DNA of 55,123 nucleotides, taken from a virus. The translations under genes and the position numbers were made by a program. The notes beneath the pieces are model-generated. The model searched no databases and was not told where the DNA came from. It saw nothing but the letters and a program-made list of their open reading frames with translations. Of the stretch, positions 26,764 to 32,858 are shown piece by piece. Where the stretch lies: the IMG/VR virus record IMGVR_UViG_3300032737_000190, positions 1-55,123 of that record; one strand, given 5' to 3'. Position 1 is the stretch's first letter; every line of letters begins with the position of its first letter.

Positions 26764-27108
26764 ATGCCAATTCCTAAGAAGTATAAACACATAAATTTTA
26801 AACCACCTGCGGAGGTCGCTAAGTATGCGGCTGAGGGATTAAGGCTAAGGCGTGAATTTAAGCGTGGAGGGACACCAGTAGGAATAGCCCGTGCTCGTGA
26901 TTTAAAGAACAGTCGGCAATTATCACCAAGCACAATCAAGCGTATGTATAGCTTTTTCGCACGTCATGAAGTAGATAAACGCGGAAAAGATTATGGGAAT
27001 CCAGATCGTCCCAGCAACGGTTTTATAGCATGGCTTCTGTGGGGAGGAGATCCCGGCAAGAAGTGGGCAGATGATATATACAGGCAAATGAAGAAATCAG
27101 ACCAATAA
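26764..27108 (+). CDS. Conserved phage-associated small protein
   Basis: This 114-residue basic protein contains RRGGT-like and VGIARARDLKNSRQLSPSTIKRMYSFFARHEVDKRG, then PSNGFIAWLLWGGDPGKKWA. These strings resemble a conserved domain I recall from phage and prophage proteins, sometimes as an N-terminal module. The function is unknown to me. Its ATG is at 26764, 15 bases before TspO is reached at the other end, and a TAGAAT hexamer lies 8 bases before the ATG, so it may be translated from a leaderless mRNA. Confidence 0.55.
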   Translation: MPIPKKYKHINFKPPAEVAKYAAEGLRLRREFKRGGTPVGIARARDLKNSRQLSPSTIKRMYSFFARHEVDKRGKDYGNPDRPSNGFIAWLLWGGDPGKKWADDIYRQMKKSDQ

Positions 27109-27122
27109 CCACCCTGCAAAGT

Positions 27123-27527
27123 ATGCCTCCTTCAGAAACATCATATTGGTACTCTCAAATGATTAAACCTGCGTTTGCTCCTCCTGCATGGGTGTTCGGT
27201 CCGGTGTGGACGATTTTATATATAATCATTCTCATTTCTTTTGGCTACGCATTTCTTAATATTTTTAAATCTAAATGGCCTCCTAAAACTGCTGTCCCAT
27301 TCATTATTAATCTGGTAGCCAATTTTGCCTTTACACCGATTCAATTCGGACTTCAGAATAATATTCTGGCATTTATTGATATTACAATTGTTCTTGTAAC
27401 GATCATATGGATCATGCGTACAGCTTGGCCTCTTGCAAAATGGGTCAGTTGGGCACAGGTTCCTTATCTGTTATGGGTAAGCTTCGCTACTGTTCTGCAG
27501 GCTAGTATTACGTGGCTAAATTGGTAG
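27123..27527 (+). CDS. tspO: TspO/MBR-family membrane protein
   Basis: The protein is 134 residues with about five hydrophobic membrane segments and the Trp/Pro-rich marks of the family: SYWYSQMIKPAFAPPAWVFGPVWTILY at the N-terminus (two loops of the family signature) and PYLLWVSFATVLQASITWLN at the end. TspO proteins bind porphyrins and cholesterol-like ligands and influence stress responses. It starts at ATG 27123, 15 bases after the preceding gene. The length is a little short of the usual 150-160 residues. Confidence 0.85.
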   Translation: MPPSETSYWYSQMIKPAFAPPAWVFGPVWTILYIIILISFGYAFLNIFKSKWPPKTAVPFIINLVANFAFTPIQFGLQNNILAFIDITIVLVTIIWIMRTAWPLAKWVSWAQVPYLLWVSFATVLQASITWLNW

Positions 27528-27547
27528 GAGCTAGTTTGGATTTTTAG

Positions 27548-27581
27548 GGCAAGTGGATCGCTTTAGACGCGCACCTATTGG
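27548..27581 (+). repeat. 34-bp intergenic repeat, copy 1
   Basis: This sequence matches 36764-36797 with a single mismatch, in the same orientation. It lies between the converging ends of tspO and hsp20. It contains an imperfect GGT(C)GC / GCGCACC hairpin. Confidence 0.8.
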
Positions 27582-27597
27582 ATACCCTTAAACCTTG

Positions 27598-28051
27598 CTA
27601 ACCTTCGATCTCCAGTTTTCTGCCTTTCTTCTGTATTGCTTCCTTGCTTTTGGGAATACTTATTTTAAGTTTGCCATTTTCCATTTTGCAATTGGCCTTG
27701 TCTTCAATAGCAGAAGTCGGCAGAGCTACTTTTCTAACACAACTTCCTGACGAACATTGTTTACAGTAATACTTCCTTTCTTCATCTTTTTCTTCTTTCC
27801 CATCTTTTATTGCTCCGGAGATTGAAAGTACTCCATTATCCAGAGTCACCTCGATATCATCTTTCTTGAATCCAGGAAGATCAGCAGTTACTTCTATTTG
27901 TTCATCTGTTTCCGAGATATCCAGATTTGGAGTAAATATTGCCCCAGTGGAATCCCCAAATATTGATGGTAATCCGAAGAAATCATCATCAAAAAAACCT
28001 CTCGAATGGGCCGAGAAACTGCCCCCGATGTCTATGTGGTACGAGTTGCAT
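27598..28051 (-). CDS. hsp20: Hsp20 small heat-shock protein with Cys-rich insertion; apparent frameshift near start
   Basis: The alpha-crystallin domain is clear: DLPGFKKDDIEVTLDNGVLSI and a C-terminal NGKLKISIPK. Where Hsp20s usually read Arg-rich YHRxERxxGxFxR, this one has YYCKQCSSGSCVRK, introducing three cysteines. From the ATG at 28051 the first 20 residues read like a normal Hsp20 start ending GPFERFF, then hit TGA. Skipping one base in the seven-A run (27991-27997, plus strand) joins this to DDDFFGLPSIFG. An upstream GTG at 28080 keeps the frame but lies at the predicted transcription start. A sequencing indel or a real frameshift explains this. Confidence 0.75.
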
Positions 28052-28073
28052 GGTAATAGGGGAAAAATGTAAA

Positions 28074-28100
28074 TTAGCACTCGAAATTGTAGAGTGCTAA
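28074..28100. promoter_or_regulatory. CIRCE operator (HrcA binding site)
   Basis: A perfect TTAGCACTC-N9-GAGTGCTAA matches the CIRCE consensus in both arms. It overlaps the hsp20 promoter, so the heat-shock repressor HrcA should block transcription at normal temperature. Confidence 0.95.
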
Positions 28101-28114
28101 TTAGACCTGGTCAA
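28086..28114 (-). promoter_or_regulatory. Sigma-70 type promoter of hsp20
   Basis: On the minus strand TTGACC (28114-28109) and TACAAT (28091-28086) are 17 bases apart. The -10 box sits inside the CIRCE spacer. Transcription would begin near 28079. Confidence 0.75.
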
Positions 28115-28120
28115 GATAGT

Positions 28121-28351
28121 ATGAAGTGTCGACTCCTTAAGAAAAAGTGTCACACTGCCAACAAGAGCAATGCAACTCATGAGGAAGCCAAAGACGATGA
28201 TGAATGCAAGTGTTGTCATAACTCACTAACAAGATTGCCTGTTTCTACCAAAAATTGCAATTGTGGTGCTGAAAAATGGACGCGAGTGGATTTAAGAGAA
28301 TGTTGCAACGATCATCGCGGCCACGGCGGCAAAATTAGAACCTTCGCATGA
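28121..28351 (+). CDS. Possible Cys-rich small protein divergent from hsp20
   Basis: This 76-residue frame has nine cysteines, arranged as single Cys at 3 and 10, then ECKCC, NCNC and ECC, in a Lys/Asp/His-rich background. That resembles a metal-binding peptide. It starts 7 bases from the hsp20 -35 box, and its last 40 bases overlap the convergent gene ending at 28312. No ribosome-binding site or own promoter is clear, so it could be non-coding sequence. Confidence 0.3.
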   Translation: MKCRLLKKKCHTANKSNATHEEAKDDDECKCCHNSLTRLPVSTKNCNCGAEKWTRVDLRECCNDHRGHGGKIRTFA

Positions 28352-28761
28352 ATCACATCTTCCTGATCAGGTTCCCCGATAGCAATAACAGGTATGCCAA
28401 TAGCAATGTCATCAATAGAACCTTCTTGTTCTTGATTCAGAACCTTCGTTCTTGAATCGAACACTATAACACGCTCTGTTCCGTCTCTCCTGAGTACTGT
28501 CAACGTCCCGCTCCCGATGGAGAGCACCTCTCCGCCAAATCCATGCCGCTGATGACCGAATCTTGGCGTTTCCGGTCGCATCTCTCGAATCATATCCGGT
28601 GGAAAGCCTGCTTGGCGGAATCTTCCGAATGAATGTGAAGCGCTTCGGTATGCACCGAACTGCATCCCAACGAAAAAAGTTCCTCCGAGGAGGATAATTG
28701 AAAGCATCATCAATATGACGATCATTAGAACCCGGTTGGAGGTATCATTAGGAGAAAGCAT
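28312..28761 (-). CDS. Membrane-anchored DUF5666-like protein in the sigma operon
   Basis: One membrane segment (VLMIVILMMLSIILLGGTFFVG, about residues 12-33) is followed by an Arg/Pro/Gly-rich linker. A small beta-strand domain comes last: GGEVLSIGSGTLTVLRRDGTERVIVFDSRTKV then IGIPVIAIGEPDQ. This pattern resembles DUF5666-type domains. The domain should lie outside the membrane. The ATG at 28761 overlaps the end of the preceding membrane-protein gene by 14 bases, making it the third gene of the sigma operon. It might sense or transmit envelope state (inference). Confidence 0.6.
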   Translation of the reverse strand: MLSPNDTSNRVLMIVILMMLSIILLGGTFFVGMQFGAYRSASHSFGRFRQAGFPPDMIREMRPETPRFGHQRHGFGGEVLSIGSGTLTVLRRDGTERVIVFDSRTKVLNQEQEGSIDDIAIGIPVIAIGEPDQEDVIHAKVLILPPWPR

Positions 28762-29161
28762 GACGGTTGAAAAGAATATCATAGAATGGACGAATATCCC
28801 GTATAAAAATGCGCAGTAACCAGCAGCAGAGGCCAGTAGCTACACCCGTTAAAAGCAAACTTGTGAGCGGAATGGATTCCAGAAGCGCATTCCTGCCCTC
28901 CTCCAACGCAAGCAAACCGGGTTGCTTGAACATCACATAGAAAAAATCCACCGTCTGGAATGCGACCGTATTGATGAGAAGCACGGAAAGTGCATAGAAG
29001 AACACAAGTAACGATCCGCCGAGTAAAACAGTATCACGCAGAAGTATCTTTCTCTTTTGTCGGATATTGCGCATCTGAACACGTAACTCAACTCCCTTCA
29101 CAAAGCCGTGTGGTAGACGCTTTACTTCTGCCGAGCGCTTGAGAAGGTCGTCGAGATTCAT
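28748..29161 (-). CDS. Membrane protein encoded with the ECF sigma factor, putative anti-sigma
   Basis: A charged, Arg/Lys-rich cytoplasmic N-terminus of about 45 residues precedes two or three hydrophobic segments: LGGSLLVFFYALSVLLIN, a region around FFYVMF, and IPLTSLLLTGVATGLCCWLL. There is no ZAS zinc motif (HxxxCxxC), so a classical anti-sigma domain is not shown. It begins in ATGA overlap with the sigma gene stop, the usual place for a sigma partner. Anti-sigma or sensor function is inferred from position only. Confidence 0.55.
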   Translation of the reverse strand: MNLDDLLKRSAEVKRLPHGFVKGVELRVQMRNIRQKRKILLRDTVLLGGSLLVFFYALSVLLINTVAFQTVDFFYVMFKQPGLLALEEGRNALLESIPLTSLLLTGVATGLCCWLLRIFIRDIRPFYDILFNRHAFS

Positions 29162-29742
29162 GATGTGAGCAGGTGTTGTAATGATGAAGAGAGGAGAGAT
29201 TTCGCCCGTTTCAGGTGCGTGCGCACAGTGTTGATGGGTAAAGATAACATCGATGCAATCTCTTCGTATGATAATCCCTCCCAGTAGTACAAGCTAATGA
29301 CCACTTGGTATTTTTGCGGGAGAGCGCGAACGGCTGCCTGTACCTGTTGTTTCTCTGAATATCTATCCAGCTTTTGTGAATGAGGTTCCTCATTGCTCTC
29401 AATGGATTCAGACATGCTGGGTTGCTCAGAATCCTCATGTTCCAGTTGCGAGAAGAGGAGCAATTTTTTACGCTTTGCGTGGTTTCTGCACAGGTTTGTG
29501 CAGACTCGAAAGAGCCATGGTTTGAGAGGATCCGAAATATCAAGCTTCGACAGGTTTTCGTGAAGTCGAATGAATGTCTCTTGTGCGATATCCTCGGCAT
29601 CGGCCTCATTGCCCGTGAGCCTTCGGGCGTAGCCGTAAATGGAAGGACCATAGTGCTCAACAAGCGCCCTAAAAGCCTCGCTGTCTCCTGCAATGGCCTG
29701 CTTTGCAAGCTTTGTATCGGAAAATTGTTCAGAGGAAGACAT
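29158..29742 (-). CDS. ECF-type sigma-70 family RNA polymerase sigma factor
   Basis: Region 2 is visible as FRALVEHYGPSIYGYARRLTGNEADAEDIAQETFIRLHENL, and region 4 as VRALPQKYQVVISLYYWEGLSYEEIASMLSLPINTVRTHLKRA. These are the two domains of ECF sigma factors, about 194 residues long. I chose the ATG at 29742, because the frame's upstream extension covers a promoter signature (29765-29791) that recurs before three neighbouring transcription units. This indicates the factor activates its own operon. The two downstream genes overlap or abut it. Confidence 0.9.
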   Translation of the reverse strand: MSSSEQFSDTKLAKQAIAGDSEAFRALVEHYGPSIYGYARRLTGNEADAEDIAQETFIRLHENLSKLDISDPLKPWLFRVCTNLCRNHAKRKKLLLFSQLEHEDSEQPSMSESIESNEEPHSQKLDRYSEKQQVQAAVRALPQKYQVVISLYYWEGLSYEEIASMLSLPINTVRTHLKRAKSLLSSSLQHLLTS

Positions 29743-29764
29743 GTCGATAGCATTGTACTTCCTT

Positions 29765-29791
29765 ACACAACGGGAGGCGAAGAAAGTTTCA
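29765..29791 (-). promoter_or_regulatory. ECF-type promoter, sigma gene autoregulation
   Basis: On the minus strand TGAAAC (29791-29786), 14 bases, then GTTGTGT (29771-29765). The bases after TGAAAC are T-rich (TTTCTTC). It ends 23 bases before the sigma ATG. It matches three other sites in this block. Confidence 0.75.
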
Positions 29792-30066
29792 ATATGATTT
29801 ATAAAATTCTTCTTGGCGCTCTCGATTTCACACTTTGCAGGCCTGATCAGTTCAGCAAAATCAAAGAATTGGAGGGTCAGAGAATGCATCACTGCTAAGA
29901 AGAAAAGACAGCCTGAACTATTACAAAGAAAACAGCCAGCGGCAAGCATACCTCCAAGCAAAACGCTGCGAGCTTGGATTTGAGCAATTTCGATAACGTC
30001 TGGTAATTCTTAGGCATATATCAATGGTACACACAGATAAGATGCAAAATAGTTTCAGCGATATCG

Positions 30067-30093
30067 TGAAACTTTTTCTGTATTCAGTTGTGT
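30067..30093 (+). promoter_or_regulatory. ECF-type promoter before the SLH gene
   Basis: TGAAAC at 30067-30072, 14 bases beginning TTTTTCT, then GTTGTGT at 30087-30093. The start codon is 45 bases downstream. Confidence 0.8.
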
Positions 30094-30137
30094 CTTCTGT
30101 GTGAAATCTATTTTTATTCATTTACCTATTGATTTTC

Positions 30138-31253
30138 ATGGAGAAAATACGAATACCACTTTCAGTGATAGCACTCGCTCTTTTATTGAACATGCAGATT
30201 GCGTCTGCGCAGTCTTGGAACTTTGGTGAACAGCGAAACCCCGAAAATCGAGGTGCAACAATAGAGCAACGGCTTATTGATATGGGAATCACTCTTCCGA
30301 GTGACTGGGATTCCATGGCCCAAGAAGAACGCAGGACTTTCATGCAAGAGAATGGATTTGAGATGGGTCCCGGAGGTGATCGTGGCAATTTTGACCGTGG
30401 ACAAAGAGGCCAATCCATGGAAGATCGTCTGGAACAACAGGGCATAGAATTGCCATCTGACTGGGATACCATGGCTCAGGAAGAACGCAGGACATTTATG
30501 GAGGAAAATGGACTAAACGTTGGTGGCATCCGTCAGCGTGCCAATGAATACAGCGACAGTCTGCCTGAAAACTGGAGCGAGATGACGCAGGAGGAGCAAC
30601 AAAACTATCTTGAAGAGAACGAGATTGATCGCCCCGGTCCAAGAGTACATAACTACCTACGCAATGTCCGAAAGGCACAGAACTACAAAAAGTTTTCTGG
30701 TCAGTTGCAATCAAAGAAACAATTCAGCGATGACTATCTAATTCGCCGAAAAGACGCTGTGAGCTTCTTGCAGAGAAGAGGTATTTTAGATGGAAATGAT
30801 GACGGCTCATTTAATCCACAAGGAGCAATTAACAGAGCAGAATCACTGAAGGTTCTGTTAGAAGCTTTGGGTGAGAACACTGTAGCTAGTGATACGACAG
30901 CCTTTTCTGATGTGCCCGTTGGTGCATGGTTTACACGCTATGTGAATCGCGCACGTGATCTTGGCATCGTAAAAGGATACGAGGATGGTTCGTTCCGCCC
31001 TGGCAACGTCGTCAATCAAGTAGAACTTCTCAAGATTGCTTTTGAAAGCTTTGGGATCGATCTGTCCGATTATCCTGTCACCGATCTGCCCTCAGGCACT
31101 GATCTTGATGCATGGTATGCCGTGTACTTACAGTACGCACTTGATAATGATTTACTGGATGAAGAAAAGGTAAATCCCAGTATAGGCATGACGCGTGAGG
31201 AGTTTTCCGAAGTGATCTATCGATTGATTCAGCAGCAAGAGAATCTGGAGTGA
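30138..31253 (+). CDS. Secreted S-layer-homology (SLH) protein with N-terminal repeats
   Basis: A signal peptide (residues 1-25, IRIPLSVIALALLLNMQIASAQ) is followed by three related repeats: LPSDWDSMAQEERRTFMQENG, LPSDWDTMAQEERRTFMEENG and a diverged LPENWSEMTQEEQQNYLEEN. Three SLH-like units follow from about 205: DAVSFLQRRGILDGNDDGSFNPQGAINRAE, RARDLGIVKGYEDGSFRPGNVVNQVE, and a weaker last one. SLH domains hold proteins to the cell-wall polymer. The ATG at 30138 is preferred over a TTG at 30129. An ECF-type promoter lies upstream, so expression probably follows the divergent sigma factor. Confidence 0.85.
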   Translation: MEKIRIPLSVIALALLLNMQIASAQSWNFGEQRNPENRGATIEQRLIDMGITLPSDWDSMAQEERRTFMQENGFEMGPGGDRGNFDRGQRGQSMEDRLEQQGIELPSDWDTMAQEERRTFMEENGLNVGGIRQRANEYSDSLPENWSEMTQEEQQNYLEENEIDRPGPRVHNYLRNVRKAQNYKKFSGQLQSKKQFSDDYLIRRKDAVSFLQRRGILDGNDDGSFNPQGAINRAESLKVLLEALGENTVASDTTAFSDVPVGAWFTRYVNRARDLGIVKGYEDGSFRPGNVVNQVELLKIAFESFGIDLSDYPVTDLPSGTDLDAWYAVYLQYALDNDLLDEEKVNPSIGMTREEFSEVIYRLIQQQENLE

Positions 31254-31256
31254 CTT

Positions 31257-31283
31257 TGAAACTTTTTCTATCTCAATTTGTGT
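31257..31283 (+). promoter_or_regulatory. ECF-type promoter before the small secreted protein
   Basis: TGAAAC at 31257-31262, 14 bases beginning TTTTTCT, then TTTGTGT at 31277-31283. It starts 4 bases after the SLH gene stop and 91 bases before the next ATG. Confidence 0.75.
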
Positions 31284-31347
31284 AAGTGTTTGCATGCAAT
31301 GAAAGTCTGATCAACTCATCCATTTTATTTCCTTTCACTGTCTCATC

Positions 31348-31821
31348 ATGAAGATATACAAGCAATCAGTTGCGGTTCCATTAGCAACCGCTCTTATGTT
31401 CCTTGCCGCAACACCAGCAGTACTTGCCTTCGGTGGCTTTCGTGGAAGCGATGTGCCTGAAGAAGCGAGAGAAACACTCAAAGCCTGTCATAACTCCATT
31501 TTGGAGAAATATGACATTGAAGTTCCTGAAGCTTCTGAGAACAGTCGTCGTTTCCGCGGTTGGGGATGTGGATTTTCCGCTGACTTGAACAGTGAGGAAC
31601 GCGCTACCATGAGAGGAGAACTCCAAAGCTGTAGAAGCGATGTGATGGAGCAGTACGGCATAGAAGCTCCAAAGCGCCAGGACTTCAAGTCTTTCGGAAT
31701 GCGTGTTCCTCACGATTTCAGAGGTGAATTCTTCGGTGGCCTAAAGGATCTTTTTGAAGAAGACAAAACTGCACTAATGCAGGAGATAGAAGCTCTCATC
31801 GAGAAATACCGCAACAAGTAG
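31348..31821 (+). CDS. Small secreted protein with internal duplication
   Basis: The signal peptide covers about residues 1-27 (hydrophobic VAVPLATALMFLAATPAVLA). The mature part holds two related helical units, ETLKACHNSILEKYDIEVPE and GELQSCRSDVMEQYGIEAPK, each with a Cys, which could form a disulphide. A helical, charged C-terminus follows. I recognise no enzyme. It lies between an ECF-type promoter and a terminator, so it is a single-gene unit of the sigma regulon. Confidence 0.65.
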   Translation: MKIYKQSVAVPLATALMFLAATPAVLAFGGFRGSDVPEEARETLKACHNSILEKYDIEVPEASENSRRFRGWGCGFSADLNSEERATMRGELQSCRSDVMEQYGIEAPKRQDFKSFGMRVPHDFRGEFFGGLKDLFEEDKTALMQEIEALIEKYRNK

Positions 31822-31841
31822 TAAGCGCGTTTGAGGGGAGG

Positions 31842-31876
31842 AAAGTGTCTCCTGCAGGGAAGGAGGCACTTTTTTG
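31842..31876 (+). terminator. Rho-independent terminator abutting the next ECF promoter
   Basis: AAAGTGTCTCC (31842-31852) pairs with GGAGGCACTTT (31862-31872) with one G-U pair, followed by Ts. The T-tract ends in the TGAAAC box of the next promoter at 31875. Confidence 0.8.
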
Positions 31877-31901
31877 AAACTTTTTTCTTAGGCAGTTGTG
31901 T
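31875..31901 (+). promoter_or_regulatory. ECF-type promoter of the exporter operon
   Basis: TGAAAC at 31875-31880, 14 bases beginning TTTTTTC, then GTTGTGT at 31895-31901. The first ATG is 45 bases downstream. Five closely spaced genes follow without a visible terminator. Confidence 0.8.
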
Positions 31902-31945
31902 ATACAAAAGATTTATCAAATGTAACATTTCTTCCCCAAATTCCA

Positions 31946-32377
31946 ATGAAACGATTCAATCTTCCCTCCTACATAGTCGGTGTAATCACTGGTGCGGTTA
32001 TCCTTGTACTTGTTTTCTCTGTGAAGCCATTCTTAAACCCATCACAGAAAACACCGTTTCCATCAGACCGCATGTTTGACGGACAGGAGAGAGGAGAATC
32101 CCGCAGGGAAGGCATGCGTTCCCTAGAGGGGGATATGATGAACGAAGAACGTCTGCAGAGTATGGCCGATCAGTTTGGTATAACCGTAGAAGAATTGCAG
32201 ACTGAAATGGATTCAGGAAAAACTCTGCCGGAAATTGCAGAAGAGCATGGTGTTGAGCTTCAATCCCCCAGAGGAATGCCAGGAGGAGATAGGCTGGGGA
32301 TGCCCCAGAGTGGGACAGGCACATCTGAAATACCTGACTCACCAGAAGAACCGTCTGATACTGAATCTTCTGAATAA
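31946..32377 (+). CDS. Membrane-anchored protein with LGI-EEL-GKT helical motif
   Basis: A signal anchor (YIVGVITGAVILVLVFSV, residues 9-26) precedes a Met/Gly/Arg-rich linker. One copy of a helical motif, FGITVEELQTEMDSGKTLPEIAEEHGV, follows, then a Pro/Ser/Glu tail. The same motif occurs twice in the next protein, and a similar repeat is widespread in bacterial secreted proteins with unclear roles. The ATG at 31946 is chosen because the earlier frame start lies in the promoter region. It is the first gene of the ECF-controlled exporter operon. Confidence 0.65.
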   Translation: MKRFNLPSYIVGVITGAVILVLVFSVKPFLNPSQKTPFPSDRMFDGQERGESRREGMRSLEGDMMNEERLQSMADQFGITVEELQTEMDSGKTLPEIAEEHGVELQSPRGMPGGDRLGMPQSGTGTSEIPDSPEEPSDTESSE

Positions 32378-32397
32378 ATCTGATATTCTAGACGCAT

Positions 32398-32844
32398 ATG
32401 GATACCGCTACCCTCTCATCATTCGTTGCTGGCCTTCTCACCACACTTGTCGTTGGTGCGATAATCGTGGGGTCATTGCGTCTACATCCCAAGATGGATG
32501 TCTTACATCGTGGTGCGCCGCGCATAGAAGACCGCCAGTCATTTGTAGAGATTACAGAGCAACTCGGAATGTCTCATGAGGAACTTCGCCGTGAACTCTC
32601 ACAAGGGAAGTCGATGATGGATATTGCCATGGAGCGTGGTGTGAAACTTCGGCTTCCTCCCCGCTGGATGAATGAAGAAGATCGACAACAATTTTTGCAA
32701 GGTATGGCAGAACATATTGGTATCTCTGTGGAGGAACTGCGGGGAAAGCTATCTGAGGGAAAGAGATTAATGGACATTGCCGCAGAGCATGGCGTTACAC
32801 TTACGTTCCCGGAACCTCCAAGAAGAGAGAATCTTCCTCGATAA
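32398..32844 (+). CDS. Membrane-anchored protein with two LGI-EEL-GKT helical motifs
   Basis: An N-terminal anchor (SSFVAGLLTTLVVGAIIVGSL) is followed by two repeats, LGMSHEELRRELSQGKSMMDIAMERGV and IGISVEELRGKLSEGKRLMDIAAEHGV. It is clearly related to the preceding gene product and probably arose by duplication. The domain should face outside the membrane. It is followed 14 bases later by the membrane-fusion gene, which suggests it is an accessory part of the exporter. No catalytic motif is visible. Confidence 0.65.
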   Translation: MDTATLSSFVAGLLTTLVVGAIIVGSLRLHPKMDVLHRGAPRIEDRQSFVEITEQLGMSHEELRRELSQGKSMMDIAMERGVKLRLPPRWMNEEDRQQFLQGMAEHIGISVEELRGKLSEGKRLMDIAAEHGVTLTFPEPPRRENLPR

Positions 32845-32858
32845 TTTACTTCTTTTTC

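Larger units (their letters stand above)
29743..30137. other. 395-base intergenic region between divergent sigma operon and SLH gene
   Basis: This region contains the two divergent ECF-type promoters near its ends. The centre is A+T-leaning, with no convincing gene, RNA or repeat. An extended minus-strand frame (to 29961) exists but looks non-coding. Confidence 0.5.

Noticed and set aside
29743-29961. N-terminal extension of the sigma factor
   Set aside because: The frame is open, but it covers the ECF-type promoter and lacks similarity to sigma factors. The ATG at 29742 gives a standard-length protein.
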